Of a stretch of 64,000 nt of DNA, positions 16,035 through 28,652 are shown in pieces. The DNA is from Ruminococcus bovis. Lineage in GTDB: Bacteria; Bacillota; Clostridia; Oscillospirales; Acutalibacteraceae. The notes under the pieces are model-generated. The model saw only the letters and a list, made by a program, of their open reading frames with translations. It did no database searches and was not told the origin of the DNA. The position numbers were made by a program, and so were the translations under genes. Location: positions 989,941 to 1,053,940 of the forward strand of contig NZ_CP039381.1 in assembly GCF_005601135.1 (NCBI RefSeq). Direction: 5' to 3'. Position 1 is the stretch's first letter, and each line of letters begins with the position of its first letter.

Positions 16035-18581
16035 TTATTCTTCTGTGTTTTCTGTATTCTCAGTATCTTCTACTGTTTCGGTAGTTTCTGAATTTTCAGC
16101 TATTTCTTCATTATCAACTTTTTCAGCTTCTTCTTCATTTTCGTGAGGTGTTGTAGCAATAGTAACAACCTTATCATCCTCACCGATTCTCATAAGAGTA
16201 ACACCCTTACTTGGTCTGTTACAAATTCTTACAGAAGAAGTTTCAATTCTAATAACAATACCGGACTCAGAAATCATAATAATATCATCATCAAGGTTAA
16301 CAGACTGTAGTACAGCAACCTTACCGTACTTATCTGTGTGGTAATTGGTTAGACCTTTACCACCTCTTGACTGTACTCTGTAGTCAGTAGCCTTAGAAAT
16401 TCTACCGTAACCCTTTTCGGAAACAGTTAGAATCATATCATCATCTTGGGCAACACACATACCTACAATTTGGTCATCTTCAGCAAGTTTCATAGCCTTA
16501 ACACCACGAGCCTGACGACCCATTGCACGAATATCGTTTTCGTTAAATCTGATTGCCATACCCTTTTCGGTAGCAACAATAATATTATCGTTACCATCAG
16601 TCATTCTAACCCAAGCAAGTTCATCACCCTCATTTAGTTCAAGGGCAATTAGGCCACCTTTACGGGCAGTATTGTAAGCAGAAAGTTCAATTCTCTTGAT
16701 GATACCTTGCTTTGTAACCATAACAAGATACTTGTCATCTTCCATATTGTCAACTTTAATCATAGAAGTAACTTTTTCATCCTGGTCAATAGGGAGTAGG
16801 TTGGCAATATTCATACCCTTACTCTGACGAGAACCCTCAGGAATTTCGTAACACTTAATCTTATAAACCTTACCCTTATCGGTAAAGAACAAGATTAAAT
16901 CGTGAGAATTTACAACAAACATTTCCTTTGCCACATCTTCTTCTCTTCGTGACATACCGGAAACACCTCTACCACCACGATTTTGAATCTTGTAAGTATC
17001 GGCAGGAATTCTCTTAATATAACCGAACTGTGTTAAAGTAACAACACAATCTTCAACAGGAATAAGGTCTTCAATATCAACTTCACCTGATACTGCACAA
17101 ATTTCTGTTCTTCTTTGGTCGGCATACTTATTACGAACTGCAATAGTTTCTTCTTCTACAATCTTTAACTGTCTTTCTTTGTGTACAAGAATATCCTCTA
17201 AATCATCAATCTTTAGATGTAGTTCATTTAGTTCATTTTCAATCTTGTTTCTTTCAAGATTTGTTAACTGACCAAGACGCATTGCAACAATAGCCTGAGC
17301 TTGAATATCATCAAGACCAAATCTTTCACACAAATTAACCTTAGCAGTTGCCTGGTCCTTAGACTCTCTGATAACCTTGATAACTTCATCAATATTATCT
17401 TGAGCAATCTTCAAACCTTCCAGAATATGACATCTTTCTTTAGCTTTCTTTAGATCAAATTCTGTTCTTCTTACAATAACTTCTACCTGGAAGTCAATGT
17501 AATGTTGCAACATTTCCTTTAGTGTAAGAATCTTAGGTTCACCATTAACAATAGCAAGGTTAATTACACCAAAAGTAGTTTGTAGCTGAGTATTCTTAAA
17601 TAATAAATTAAGTACAACCTGAGGAGAGGCATCTCTCTTAATATCAATTTCAATATGCATACCATTTCTGTCGGAATGGTCTTCAATGTTGGAGATACCT
17701 TCAATTCTCTTATCTCTAACCATATCGGCAATAGTTTCAATAAGTCTTGCCTTATTAACCTGATATGGAAGTTCACTAACGATAATCTTAAATCTACCGT
17801 TTTTCTGTTCTTCAATTTCTGTTTTTGCTCTAAGAACAATCTTGCCTCTACCTGTAGCATAAGCAGCTCTGATGCCACTTCTACCCATAATAATACCACC
17901 GGTAGGGAAGTCAGGTCCGGGAAGACACTCCATAAGGTCTGCAACTTCAGCATCCGGATTGTCAATTAATAGGCACATTGCATCTACTACTTCACCTAGG
18001 TTATGAGGTGGAATATTAGTAGCCATACCTACGGCAATACCTGATGAACCGTTAACAAGTAGGTTAGGAAATTTAGCAGGAAGAACAGTAGGTTCTTCAA
18101 GTCTGTCATCATAGTTAGGCATAAAGTCAACAGTATTCTTCTCAATATCTGTAAGCATTTCTGTTGAAATTTTGCTCATTCTTGCTTCTGTATATCTGTA
18201 AGCAGCAGGAGGGTCACCGTCAACAGAACCAAAGTTACCATGACCGTCAACAAGCATATATCTCATTGAGAAAGTTTGTGCAAGTCTTACAAGTGCATCA
18301 TAAACAGATGCATCACCATGTGGGTGATAAGAACCAAGCACTGCACCAACAGTATCGGCACACTTATGGTATGGTTTGTTAGGTTCAAGTCCTTTTTCGT
18401 GCATTGTATATAAAATTCTTCTGTGTACAGGCTTTAGACCATCTCTTACATCAGGAAGTGCACGGGATACAATAACTGACATTGAATAGTCAAGAAATGA
18501 CTTTCTCATTTCTCTGTCAATATCTACTTCAATGGTTTTTGCTTCCGGCATTGAAATTTCATTATCTTTATTATCAGCCAT
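16035..18581 (-). CDS. gyrA: DNA gyrase subunit A
   Basis: Breakage-reunion subunit of gyrase, which introduces negative supercoils. The quinolone-resistance region reads [17 protein letters not shown] (about 82-98) with the usual serine and an acidic residue four later, i.e. a wild-type arrangement. The catalytic tyrosine is in [12 protein letters not shown] (about 126). The C-terminal beta-pinwheel begins after ~500 and carries the GyrA-box-like [10 protein letters not shown] and a second QSRGGKGL. The last ~40 residues are strongly acidic and Thr/Glu-rich. 848 residues. It follows gyrB by 13 nt. Confidence 0.98.
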   Translation of the reverse strand: MADNKDNEISMPEAKTIEVDIDREMRKSFLDYSMSVIVSRALPDVRDGLKPVHRRILYTMHEKGLEPNKPYHKCADTVGAVLGSYHPHGDASVYDALVRLAQTFSMRYMLVDGHGNFGSVDGDPPAAYRYTEARMSKISTEMLTDIEKNTVDFMPNYDDRLEEPTVLPAKFPNLLVNGSSGIAVGMATNIPPHNLGEVVDAMCLLIDNPDAEVADLMECLPGPDFPTGGIIMGRSGIRAAYATGRGKIVLRAKTEIEEQKNGRFKIIVSELPYQVNKARLIETIADMVRDKRIEGISNIEDHSDRNGMHIEIDIKRDASPQVVLNLLFKNTQLQTTFGVINLAIVNGEPKILTLKEMLQHYIDFQVEVIVRRTEFDLKKAKERCHILEGLKIAQDNIDEVIKVIRESKDQATAKVNLCERFGLDDIQAQAIVAMRLGQLTNLERNKIENELNELHLKIDDLEDILVHKERQLKIVEEETIAVRNKYADQRRTEICAVSGEVDIEDLIPVEDCVVTLTQFGYIKRIPADTYKIQNRGGRGVSGMSRREEDVAKEMFVVNSHDLILFFTDKGKVYKIKCYEIPEGSRQSKGMNIANLLPIDQDEKVTSMIKVDNMEDDKYLVMVTKQGIIKRIELSAYNTARKGGLIALELNEGDELAWVRMTDGNDNIIVATEKGMAIRFNENDIRAMGRQARGVKAMKLAEDDQIVGMCVAQDDDMILTVSEKGYGRISKATDYRVQSRGGKGLTNYHTDKYGKVAVLQSVNLDDDIIMISESGIVIRIETSSVRICNRPSKGVTLMRIGEDDKVVTIATTPHENEEEAEKVDNEEIAENSETTETVEDTENTENTEE

Positions 18582-18594
18582 TTTCTATCCCTCC

Positions 18595-20888
<2,294 letters not shown>

Positions 20889-20897
20889 AACTTTGCC

Positions 20898-21464
20898 TTA
20901 CTTTCTATCGTTTAAGTTAAAAGCCGCAGTTTTGTCTTTGAATAAATTTCTAGATATTGTATCTGATTCTACCTTATGCTCATCATCTTCAATGAAAGCC
21001 TTAGTTCTTGCTTGTTCTTCCTCAGTAATGATTTTTCTTTTTGCCTTAATTTGATTGAATACATCTGTATTGATTACAGGACCACTCTGTTCAAATTCAC
21101 TGTCTGTAATAGGTGGCAAAATCTCAGGCTTAATAAATTTCTGTTGTTGACTGACAAATTCTCTATATTTTTTCAGTGGTCTAAGTCTTACAAAGAATGG
21201 CACAAAAATATAGAAAATAAGGAAAGGTATCATTACAAACAAAAACATAAATGGGCTTTTTGTTGCAGTTTTCATAATAACAATAGTCATTATAATTGCA
21301 GCTACCATAAAGGTAAGGATAAAAGCAAGCCATATCTTTTTGTTAATATAAATATTGCTTTCTTTCTTGCATCTACTGCACTTGTATTCACCTTTTGATT
21401 TACTCATAAAAGCTGAAGAATATGACATTCTTCTTCCACAATAAGGACACTTTGCTAATTTCAT
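20898..21464 (-). CDS. Zinc-ribbon membrane protein, unknown function
   Basis: A 188-residue protein with an N-terminal zinc ribbon (CPYCGRRM and CSRCKKES) and two membrane helices (about 46-66, IWLAFILTFMVAAIIMTIVI, and 74-95), then a ~90-residue polar tail. The domain order matches its smaller downstream neighbour, so the two may be paralogues. The open frame begins at 21482, but GAAAGGAAG sits 7 nt before ATG 21464 (MKLAKCPYCG), which also avoids overlap with remB. Function unknown; the tail is not a domain I recognise. Confidence 0.75.
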   Translation of the reverse strand: MKLAKCPYCGRRMSYSSAFMSKSKGEYKCSRCKKESNIYINKKIWLAFILTFMVAAIIMTIVIMKTATKSPFMFLFVMIPFLIFYIFVPFFVRLRPLKKYREFVSQQQKFIKPEILPPITDSEFEQSGPVINTDVFNQIKAKRKIITEEEQARTKAFIEDDEHKVESDTISRNLFKDKTAAFNLNDRK

Positions 21465-21478
21465 AACAATACTTCCTT

Positions 21479-21730
21479 TCAAAAATTACTCTTTCTCTTC
21501 ATTAGAGTTTGGCTACTAATCTGGCTAACATAAACTTTTATCTCATTATTTTCATTACATACAACAAAGCTCTTCGGTAATTCCATAGAAACATTGATTA
21601 CCCTTTTATTTTTTGTTGCATTAGATAAATAGTCTTTGGTCCACTTTGAAATAGTGGATGTATCCATATCAAAAATCCCAATTATATTGTCAGTTCTAAC
21701 AACTGTATTTTCACCTAAATGCAGATACAT
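21479..21730 (-). CDS. remB: RemB/DUF370-like regulator
   Basis: An 83-residue protein of the DUF370 family (B. subtilis YaaB/RemB). Visible hallmarks are the opening MYLHLGENTVVRTDNIIGIFDMD, the central TISKWTKDYL and the recF-gyrB position identical to B. subtilis. Family members bind DNA or influence biofilm matrix genes; whether this one does is unknown. It begins 2 nt after the recF stop, so it is translated from the same message. Confidence 0.85.
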   Translation of the reverse strand: MYLHLGENTVVRTDNIIGIFDMDTSTISKWTKDYLSNATKNKRVINVSMELPKSFVVCNENNEIKVYVSQISSQTLMKRKSNF

Positions 21731-21732
21731 AA

Positions 21733-22836
21733 CTATTCCTCTGTAATTTTTCCTTGATTTACAACAAACAACTTACCCTCTTGAAGTTGCTTTTTGTCGT
21801 TATGTTCACAACAAGTTATAAAAACTTGATAGCCATCTATTTTATTAAGCAAATAATCTTGTCTTTTTGAGTCAAGTTCTGAAAGAACATCATCAAGTAG
21901 CAGTACAGGTTTTTCCTCCAAAATTTCACTTAAAACTGTAGCCTCAGAAAGTTTTAGGGAAAGTACTGCACTTCTCTGCTGACCTTGACTGCCAAAATTC
22001 TTTGCTTTCATTCCATTGATTAAAATATTTATATCATCTCTATGAGGTCCAACTGTTGTGTAGCCGTTATAGAGATCATCCTTTAATTTATTATTAAGTT
22101 CAGTTAAGAACTTTTCTTTAATTTCTTCAAGGTTATCCACATTTAGATCTTTAATTGTGGAAACATACTCAATGTCAAGAGTTTCTCTGTCATTAGAAAT
22201 ACCTGAATGAAAGAACTTTGCATTTTCTTTTAGCTTCTCTGCATACTTGATTCTTTCTGCAATTATATATGCTCCGAAAGAGGCAAGGTTTTCATTCCAA
22301 ATTTCTAAAGTAACCTGTAGTTCAGGATGTTTGTTTATATCTTTAAGTAGGGCATTTCTTTGGTTTAAGATTTGATTGTACTTAGAAAAATATTTTGCAT
22401 ACTTAAGTTTTTGCTGACACAAAGCACCATCAAGAAACTTTCTTCTAATACCGGGACCTGCCTTTACAAGGGATAAATGTTCAGGGGAAAACACCACACA
22501 AGAAAATTTTTCTATAAGGGATGCACCACTTTTTTTCTTTACACCGTTAATAAAAACTTCCTTTTTGTTACCTGTATATCGAATTTCTGCATTTTGCTCT
22601 CTGTCTTCACTTGTAAATTCAAGTTTTATTTTTGCAAATTTTTCATTGAAATTTATCAGTTCCTTTTCGGCAGAACCTCTAAAGGAGTGTCCACCACAAA
22701 AAAGCCATATACATTCAAGTAAATTTGTTTTACCTTGAGCATTTTCTCCAAAGATAACATTGGTGTTTTTGTCAGTAAAAATTTTATTTTTTTCTAAGTT
22801 TCTAAAGTTTTCAAATTCTAAAGAATTTACTCTCAA
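21733..22836 (-). CDS. recF: DNA replication and repair protein RecF
   Basis: SMC-like ATPase that loads RecA at gaps with RecO and RecR. Walker A is [13 protein letters not shown] (about 30-42), the signature LSLKLSEA lies near 290 and Walker [12 protein letters not shown] near 315; length 367 is normal. Its ATG overlaps the stop of the upstream S4 gene by 4 nt (ATGA), indicating coupling. A perfect consensus DnaA box TTATCCACA lies within the gene at 22133-22141. Confidence 0.97.
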   Translation of the reverse strand: MRVNSLEFENFRNLEKNKIFTDKNTNVIFGENAQGKTNLLECIWLFCGGHSFRGSAEKELINFNEKFAKIKLEFTSEDREQNAEIRYTGNKKEVFINGVKKKSGASLIEKFSCVVFSPEHLSLVKAGPGIRRKFLDGALCQQKLKYAKYFSKYNQILNQRNALLKDINKHPELQVTLEIWNENLASFGAYIIAERIKYAEKLKENAKFFHSGISNDRETLDIEYVSTIKDLNVDNLEEIKEKFLTELNNKLKDDLYNGYTTVGPHRDDINILINGMKAKNFGSQGQQRSAVLSLKLSEATVLSEILEEKPVLLLDDVLSELDSKRQDYLLNKIDGYQVFITCCEHNDKKQLQEGKLFVVNQGKITEE

Positions 22837-23051
22837 GACTGTCTTACCTCTAAAATGTCATCATCAAGAGTAACTCTGTCACCGTTACGAATTTTTTTGC
22901 CTCTCATTGTGCAAATTTCTCCATTAACTGTAACAAAACCGTCTTGAATTAAGATTTTTGCTTGTCCACCGGTTTCAACCAGTCCTGCAAACTTTAACAA
23001 ATCCTGAAGTTTAATAAATTCTGTATCTATAAAAATTATTTGTTTTTCCAT
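22833..23051 (-). CDS. S4-domain RNA-binding protein (YaaA family)
   Basis: A 72-residue S4 protein found between dnaN and recF across Firmicutes. The S4 fold is seen in [20 protein letters not shown] and [26 protein letters not shown] (split: [25 protein letters not shown]). It probably binds structured RNA, perhaps on the ribosome. It starts within 1 nt of the dnaN stop (TAATG) and ends overlapping recF, so three genes are tightly coupled. Confidence 0.93.
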   Translation of the reverse strand: MEKQIIFIDTEFIKLQDLLKFAGLVETGGQAKILIQDGFVTVNGEICTMRGKKIRNGDRVTLDDDILEVRQS

Positions 23052-24148
23052 TATGATATTCTCATTGGTACGACTAGATATAGGAAGTCGTCACTTTTAA
23101 CCGGTTTAATAATCATAGGTGAAAGTCCACCATTTAAGATTAGTCTGATTTCGTCTGTTTCACAATTCTTAATTGCATCTAGTAAATATCTGTTGTTAAA
23201 GCCAATTTCAACATCATCACCTGCAATGGTAGTTCTGATACTGTCGTTAGCCTTACCCATAGATGTTTTACAAGTTAATTTAATTTCATCACTACTAAAT
23301 TCACATTTAACAGGGGATGGAATCTTTTCACTGGCAAGAAGACTCATTCTTTCTACTGCTGAGCTGATTTCTCTGGTATTTACAACTGCCTCGGTTGCAG
23401 TACCTGTTGGAATAGTTGAATTATAGTCAATAAACTGACCTTCAATTAGTCTGGAGATTACATAAAATGAACCGACTTTAAACAAAGTGTGTCTTTGACC
23501 GATTACAATTTCTACATTTTCTTCTTCATCAGTAATAAGTTTTAGTACTTCACTTTGAGTTTTCTTAGGAATTACAAAGCTGTTTTCTGAGTCACTGTCA
23601 ATTTGTTCCTTGCGAATAGCCATTCTGTAACCATCAATTGCAACAATAGTCATAATTTTGTCTTTGATTTCAAACAAAGAACCTGTATAAATTGGTTTTG
23701 ATGTGTTATCAGAAACTGCATATATAGTTTGGCGAATCATATCCTTTAGGATACCACCGTTAATAACAATCTTATCTGTTTCTTCAAACTTAGGTAAATC
23801 AGGATATTCGGCAGCTGACAAACCAACAATTTGGTAAGATGCATTACCACTTGTAATATAAGTAACCATTCTTTCATCAGTTTCGATAGTTACAACTTCT
23901 TCAGGTAACTTTCTGATAATGTCACCAAATAGCTTAGCAGAAACTACAATTTCACCTTCAGTATCAATTTGAACTTCAAGGTCAGTTGTAATTCCTATTT
24001 CAAGATCATAACCTGATAAATTTAGGTTACTGTCATATGCTTTTATTAATATACCTTCTAGGGAAGGTGTAGATGCTTTAGTTGCTACTGCTCTTTGAAC
24101 ACAAGTAACAGCATTGCTTAAATCTGTTCTTGAACAAGTAAATTTCAT
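23051..24148 (-). CDS. dnaN: DNA polymerase III sliding clamp (beta)
   Basis: Processivity clamp that rings DNA and tethers polymerase and repair enzymes. The 365 residues begin [20 protein letters not shown] and end YLVVPMRIS, close to the family's usual C-terminal PMR motif. Three clamp domains follow each other without obvious gaps. Its position downstream of dnaA across a 249-nt box-rich gap is the standard arrangement. Confidence 0.97.
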   Translation of the reverse strand: MKFTCSRTDLSNAVTCVQRAVATKASTPSLEGILIKAYDSNLNLSGYDLEIGITTDLEVQIDTEGEIVVSAKLFGDIIRKLPEEVVTIETDERMVTYITSGNASYQIVGLSAAEYPDLPKFEETDKIVINGGILKDMIRQTIYAVSDNTSKPIYTGSLFEIKDKIMTIVAIDGYRMAIRKEQIDSDSENSFVIPKKTQSEVLKLITDEEENVEIVIGQRHTLFKVGSFYVISRLIEGQFIDYNSTIPTGTATEAVVNTREISSAVERMSLLASEKIPSPVKCEFSSDEIKLTCKTSMGKANDSIRTTIAGDDVEIGFNNRYLLDAIKNCETDEIRLILNGGLSPMIIKPVKSDDFLYLVVPMRIS

Positions 24149-24397
24149 TTTAGTACCTTTCTTCCGTTTTTGCAGATTTTCCGTTTTAAATGAATTGATA
24201 TGTAAATTAAAATAGTAGTAGTATTAGAGTGTGTGAATTTGTAGAAAAACTCACAGTAGATTAGTTATCATCACATTTTTAACTCCTCACAGAAAATGTT
24301 GATAATTTTTCGGAATGTTGATAACTTTTTAAAATTCTAAAGTTTTCAACATTATGTGAATCTATGTGATGTTAATGTGTAAGGAAATGTGGAAAAC
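24149..24397. other. Candidate oriC (dnaA-dnaN intergenic region)
   Basis: The gap holds two TGTTGATAA sites 19 bp apart (24297-24305, 24316-24324), TTTTCAACA (24343-24351) and TGTGGAAAA (24388-24396, abutting the dnaA stop), all near-matches to the DnaA box TTATCCACA or its complement. The rest is A/T-rich. Gene strand switches just beyond dnaA, which agrees with an origin here or jointly with the dnaA-rpmH gap. Boxes are seen directly; origin function is inferred. Confidence 0.75.
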
Positions 24398-25714
24398 TTA
24401 TCTGTCTCTAATATTCTTAATTATGTCCTCAACAGACTCTTTTATATCATTATTTGTCTTCATATCTTTCTCAATATGTTCTGTTGCATACAGTACAGAT
24501 GAGTAGTGCATACCACCGAATTCTTTACCAACTTCTACAGCAGTTAAGTTAGTGATATTTCTTGCTATGTAGATTGCAATATGTCTTGCTTGGCTTAAGT
24601 CAGCTCTACGGCTCTTTGACTTTTTAATTTCATCAGGACTAAAGCCATAGTTTCTGGCAACTTCTTCAATAATCTTTTCTACTGTCAGTTCAGGTGGTGT
24701 GTCATCATTAAGAATATCGCTGATACCTTCTTTTACTACTGATAAAGATGGTTCTTCACCTGAAAGAAGAATTTTAGCCTTTAGTTTCTTTACAACACCC
24801 TCAAGCTGACGGATATTTGTTTTTAGATTTTTAGCAATATATTCACAAACATCATCACTTAGGTTAATACCAAGAATCTCAGACTTTCTTTTTACAATAG
24901 CAATTCTTGTTTCAATATCAGGTGGCTGAATATCAGCAAGTAAACCTGACTCAAAACGAGAACGAAGTCTTTCTTCCAAAGTCTTAATTTCTCTTGGAGG
25001 TCTATCTGATGTAAGAACAATCTGTTTATTAGCTTCATAAAGAGCATTAAATGTATGGAAGAATTCTTCCTGAGTCTGTTCCTTACCACCAATAAACTGA
25101 ATATCGTCCACCAAAAGAACATCAGCGTTTCTGTATTTGTTTCTAAGTCCTGAAGTTGAACCTTTTCTGATAGCCTCAACAAGTTCGTTAGTAAAATCAT
25201 CACCCTTAACATATACTATATTAGTTTCAGGATGATTTTTCTTTATTTCATTACTAATGGCACAAAGCAAGTGAGTTTTTCCAAGTCCACTGTGACCATA
25301 AAGAAAAAGAGGGTTATAAGCACCGGCTGGGTTTTGAGCAACTGCAATTGAAGCAGCATGAGCAAACTTGTTGGATGAACCTACAATAAAAGTATCAAAT
25401 GTAAAGTCATATCCTGTTTCAGCCGTTGACTTCTGTTCTTTTTCTTGAATGTTATTTACTTCTTGTGGAACTTGAAAAACAATTTGAAAATGAGTTCCAA
25501 AAACACTATCAAATGCATCATTTAAAAGTGGAATATAACATTTCTGGAGTGTTTGTCTGTGAAAATCATTTGGAACTAAAAGAGTAACTTCTCCCTTATC
25601 AAAGTCAAGACTTACAGGTTCAATCTTTTTAATCCAAACATCATATGCAAAAGTAGTTGTGTTGTTTTTACAATATTCACATATAATATTCCACGCCTCA
25701 TTAAACGAATCCAT
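24398..25714 (-). CDS. dnaA: Chromosomal replication initiator DnaA
   Basis: AAA+ initiator that binds oriC boxes and opens the duplex. Domain I is residues 1-~80, a short linker follows, then the AAA+ core with Walker A GHSGLGKTHLL (140-150), Walker B VLLVDDIQFIGG (about 200) and RLRSRFESGL. Domain IV has SRRADLSQARHIAIYIARN, but the usual RDH(S/T)TV helix reads FGGMHYSSVLYA, replacing residues that contact the DnaA box in other species. 438 residues. Expression likely starts from the TTGCAA/TATAAT promoter at 25802-25830. Confidence 0.97.
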   Translation of the reverse strand: MDSFNEAWNIICEYCKNNTTTFAYDVWIKKIEPVSLDFDKGEVTLLVPNDFHRQTLQKCYIPLLNDAFDSVFGTHFQIVFQVPQEVNNIQEKEQKSTAETGYDFTFDTFIVGSSNKFAHAASIAVAQNPAGAYNPLFLYGHSGLGKTHLLCAISNEIKKNHPETNIVYVKGDDFTNELVEAIRKGSTSGLRNKYRNADVLLVDDIQFIGGKEQTQEEFFHTFNALYEANKQIVLTSDRPPREIKTLEERLRSRFESGLLADIQPPDIETRIAIVKRKSEILGINLSDDVCEYIAKNLKTNIRQLEGVVKKLKAKILLSGEEPSLSVVKEGISDILNDDTPPELTVEKIIEEVARNYGFSPDEIKKSKSRRADLSQARHIAIYIARNITNLTAVEVGKEFGGMHYSSVLYATEHIEKDMKTNNDIKESVEDIIKNIRDR

Positions 25715-25801
25715 TTTTTCACTTCCTTAGTCGTACTATAGTATCAATTATTTGTATCAAATAAAAAAGGGCAAAATCCCACCCATACAAATTCACTATG
25801 T

Positions 25802-25830
25802 ATTATAACAAAAATCAAAAAAATTTGCAA
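25802..25830 (-). promoter_or_regulatory. dnaA promoter
   Basis: Minus-strand TTGCAA (25825-25830), 17 bp, perfect TATAAT (25802-25807), about 90 nt before the dnaA ATG. The remainder of the 25715-26081 gap is A/T-rich with no gene and no consensus DnaA box that I can see. Confidence 0.75.
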
Positions 25831-26005
25831 CAAATAATTTCTGTATTATGTATGTATATATTACTATTATAAAATATATACCGAATTATTTATTTTTTAG
25901 GTCATATAGGTAGTATTTAAAATTTAAGTTAATACTATATGTGGTGGGTTTTACACTTGTTTTTGAGTTTAAAGAAAATTTTAATGAAAAAAAAGAAAAT
26001 TTTTG

Positions 26006-26034
26006 TTGACTGTTATTGCAAAATAATATATAAT
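26006..26034 (+). promoter_or_regulatory. rpmH promoter
   Basis: TTGACT (26006-26011), 17 bp, TATAAT (26029-26034), diverging from dnaA. Confidence 0.85.
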
Positions 26035-26081
26035 TCTATATTGCAAGGTAATGTATTTAAATCCGAAAGGAGGGTTTCCTA

Positions 26082-26216
26082 ATGTTGAGAACATATCAGC
26101 CTAAGAAGCTTCATAGAAAGAAAGAACATGGCTTTAGAAAAAGAATGGCAACTAAGAATGGCCGTAAAGTTTTAGCAAGAAGAAGAGCTAAAGGTAGAAA
26201 GCAGTTGTCTTACTAA
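26082..26216 (+). CDS. rpmH: 50S ribosomal protein L34
   Basis: A 44-residue, strongly basic ribosomal protein: it opens [19 protein letters not shown] and continues [20 protein letters not shown], the L34 signature at normal length. AAAGGAGGG lies 9 nt before the ATG. It heads rpmH-rnpA-yidD-yidC-jag as in most Firmicutes. Confidence 0.98.
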   Translation: MLRTYQPKKLHRKKEHGFRKRMATKNGRKVLARRRAKGRKQLSY

Positions 26217-26222
26217 AATAAG

Positions 26223-26253
26223 GGCCACTTTATTACAAAGTGGTCTTTCTTTT
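26223..26253 (+). terminator. Attenuator-like hairpin between rpmH and rnpA
   Basis: GGCCACTTT and AAAGTGGTC pair around ATTAC and are followed by TTTCTTTTATTTT. It likely reduces transcription of rnpA relative to rpmH. Confidence 0.7.
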
Positions 26254-26275
26254 ATTTTATCAAAAGGGGAACACT

Positions 26276-26617
26276 ATGGGAAAAAATGTTACTTTAAAAG
26301 AGAACAGGGATTTTCTCAGACTTTATCGTAAGGGTAAATGTTATGTTAGTTCTTCCCTTGTAACCTATGTTCTGAAAAACAGAAGTAATGAAAAAAGGTA
26401 CGGAATAACAACCAGTAAGAAAATTGGTAAGGCTGTGCAGAGAAACAGAGCAAGACGAGTTATCAGAGCTTCTCTTTATGATCTGTACAGTGATATTATT
26501 CCGGGTTATGACATTGTCTTTGTAGCTAGGGGCAAGACTCCTTATGTAAAAAGTGATGTTGTAAAGAAAGAAATGACTGATCATCTGAAAAAAGCGAAGG
26601 TTTTGAGGACTGCGTAA
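26276..26617 (+). CDS. rnpA: Ribonuclease P protein component
   Basis: Protein subunit of RNase P, which removes 5' leaders from pre-tRNA. The 113-residue form shows ENRDFLRLYRKGK, YGITTSKKIGKAVQRNRARRVIRASL (RNR motif) and GYDIVFVARG. The open frame extends upstream to 26240, but AAGGGGA lies before ATG 26276, which gives the normal N-terminus MGKNVTLKENRDF. Confidence 0.96.
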   Translation: MGKNVTLKENRDFLRLYRKGKCYVSSSLVTYVLKNRSNEKRYGITTSKKIGKAVQRNRARRVIRASLYDLYSDIIPGYDIVFVARGKTPYVKSDVVKKEMTDHLKKAKVLRTA

Positions 26618-26620
26618 ATA

Positions 26621-26866
26621 ATGAAAAAGATTTTTATAGCAGTTATTAAGTTTTATAAAAAATGCATTTCTCCATTAACCAGTTCAAAGTGTAAGTACTA
26701 TCCCACTTGTTCTTCATATGGATTAGAGGCTATCTCTGTACATGGTGCATTTAAAGGTGGTTTAATGACAATCTGGAGAATCTTAAGATGTAATCCTTTC
26801 TCCAAAGGGGGATATGACCCTGTACCACCAAAGAAAGAGAAAATAAAGAGGAGAAATCCAAAATGA
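26621..26866 (+). CDS. yidD: Membrane protein insertion efficiency factor YidD
   Basis: An 81-residue protein with the YidD/DUF37 core: [51 protein letters not shown]. It assists YidC-dependent insertion. It begins 3 nt after rnpA and its stop overlaps the yidC start by 4 nt. Confidence 0.96.
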   Translation: MKKIFIAVIKFYKKCISPLTSSKCKYYPTCSSYGLEAISVHGAFKGGLMTIWRILRCNPFSKGGYDPVPPKKEKIKRRNPK

Positions 26867-27792
26867 TGGCAATATTTAACTTCTTCGGAAGTATATTCGG
26901 TTATGTTTTGTGGCCTATTTTCTATGTTGTACAAAACTACGGCATAGCAATTATCATTTTTGCAATTTTAGCTAAAATTGTTCTTTTTCCGTTTTCAATC
27001 AAGCAACAGAAGGCTATGGCCAATAATGCTAGACTTCAGAAAAAGCAAAAAGAAATTCAAGAAAAATATAAAAATAATAAAGTGAAAGCAAATGAGGAGA
27101 TGCAAAAGCTTTATCAGAAAGAGGGAGTTAACCCTTCTTCCGGTTGCTTAACCAGTATCGTACCTATGCTTGTTATGCTAGGTATCTTCTACAGTATTTC
27201 TTCTCCTCTTACAAATACATTACACCTAAACGGTGACCTAGTAAATTCTGCAGTAACATATGCACAACATATTCCGGGTATGCCTCTACATAGTGGTGTA
27301 AATACATATTATCAGCAGATTGAAGTTTTAAATAACTTTAGTGCAATGCTTAATACTGATTTTGTTCATAACTGTTTTACACAGACAGAAATAAGTCATA
27401 TTGAAATGTTAGCTAATGGTTTTGAATTAATTCCTGGTAGTGGAATTAGTATGCTACAGTTACCATCAACATATGGTTTCTTTGGCTCATTCTATACAAT
27501 TATTCCTGTTTTGTGTTTTGTTTCATCAGTTGTAACTCAGATTCTAACAATGAAGCTAAACGGCACACAGATGCAGGGTTGTATGATGGCAATGATGTTA
27601 GCAATGCCACTATTCTCAGCATGGATTGCTTATAATGTACCTGCTGCCGTAGGTTTCTACTGGATTTGTTCTACACTACTAGGTTTAGTACAGTCCATTG
27701 TTATGCACAAGTTCTACAACCCGGTTACAATGATTGCAAATCAAGAAGCAAGACATGTTGCTTTGCTTGAACAGAATGAAAGAAAATTGTAA
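26863..27792 (+). CDS. yidC: Membrane insertase YidC/Oxa1
   Basis: Integral membrane insertase of 309 residues. Hydrophobic segments include [20 protein letters not shown] (split at about 13-32), [20 protein letters not shown] (about 97-117) and two or three near the C-terminus ([33 protein letters not shown]). Between them lie the Lys/Gln-rich cytosolic hairpin [19 protein letters not shown]. No lipobox signal is present, unlike Bacillus SpoIIIJ. Start MMAIFNFF overlaps yidD. Confidence 0.95.
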   Translation: MMAIFNFFGSIFGYVLWPIFYVVQNYGIAIIIFAILAKIVLFPFSIKQQKAMANNARLQKKQKEIQEKYKNNKVKANEEMQKLYQKEGVNPSSGCLTSIVPMLVMLGIFYSISSPLTNTLHLNGDLVNSAVTYAQHIPGMPLHSGVNTYYQQIEVLNNFSAMLNTDFVHNCFTQTEISHIEMLANGFELIPGSGISMLQLPSTYGFFGSFYTIIPVLCFVSSVVTQILTMKLNGTQMQGCMMAMMLAMPLFSAWIAYNVPAAVGFYWICSTLLGLVQSIVMHKFYNPVTMIANQEARHVALLEQNERKL

Positions 27793-27812
27793 TTATTTCA
27801 GAAGGTGAAAAA

Positions 27813-28589
27813 GTGATTAAGGAAGCTATTGGTGTTGGCGAATCCATAGAAATCGCCCTTCAAAATGCCTATAATGAACTTGGCATTGACTCCACAACTG
27901 AAGGTGTGGACTTTGAAGTTGTACAGCAACCTGAAAAGAAAAAGCTAGGTCTTTTTGGTGGTAAGGATGCTAAGGTTAAGGTAACATTTAAAGAAAAAGA
28001 GTCACCTGCAAAGGTAGCTACAGAATATCTTAGAAATATTTTAAATGCACTTGGTTTAACTGAAATTGAAATGACAGTTAAAGAAGATGAAAACGGTGCT
28101 GAAATAAACCTTGAAGGTGAAGGTATCGGTTATGTAATCGGCAGAAGAGGTGACACTCTAAATGCTCTACAGTACCTAACAGGTTTAGTTGCAAATCATG
28201 TAGAGAATAACTATTACAGAATTTCAATTAACACAGGTAACTACAGAGAAAAGAGAGAAAAAACTCTTGAAATTCTAGGTAGAAAACTTGCTTTTAAAGC
28301 AGCTAAAACAGGTGCAAAAACAGCCCTTGAACCAATGAACCCATATGAAAGAAGAATCATTCATACAGCAGTTCAAAAGGTTAGAGGTGCTACATCTTGG
28401 AGTGAAGGTGAAAATATGAACCGTCATGTTGTTATCGGTCCTGACCCTGATGCTCGACCAAGATATGACAGAAGAAATAACAATAATAATAGAGGCAGAC
28501 GTGGTGGTTATAACAGAAGTGGTGAAAGCACAACAAGCACACCAACCAGAGAGCCAATCAACGAAGGTAGCCTTTACGGAAAATTATAA
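27813..28589 (+). CDS. jag: RNA-binding protein Jag/KhpB
   Basis: KH/R3H RNA-binding protein (KhpB), involved in cell-shape and mRNA control. A Jag_N domain occupies residues 1-50 (IKEAIGVGESIEIALQNAY), the KH domain about 85-150 (GIGYVIGRRGDTLNALQYL), the R3H domain about 150-215 (NPYERRIIHTAVQ), and a Gly/Arg/Asn-rich tail follows. Translation starts at a GTG (27813), supported by GAAGGTGA 5 nt upstream. 258 residues. Confidence 0.95.
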   Translation: MIKEAIGVGESIEIALQNAYNELGIDSTTEGVDFEVVQQPEKKKLGLFGGKDAKVKVTFKEKESPAKVATEYLRNILNALGLTEIEMTVKEDENGAEINLEGEGIGYVIGRRGDTLNALQYLTGLVANHVENNYYRISINTGNYREKREKTLEILGRKLAFKAAKTGAKTALEPMNPYERRIIHTAVQKVRGATSWSEGENMNRHVVIGPDPDARPRYDRRNNNNNRGRRGGYNRSGESTTSTPTREPINEGSLYGKL

Positions 28590-28603
28590 TTGATTACTAA
28601 TGA

Positions 28604-28635
28604 TAGAGGCGATTTTTATCGTCTCTATTTTTTTA
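28604..28635 (+). terminator. Terminator between jag and mnmE
   Basis: AGAGGCGA pairs with TCGTCTCT around a T-rich loop and is followed by ATTTTTTT. Confidence 0.75.
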
Positions 28636-28652
28636 TAAAAGGTTGTGGTTTT

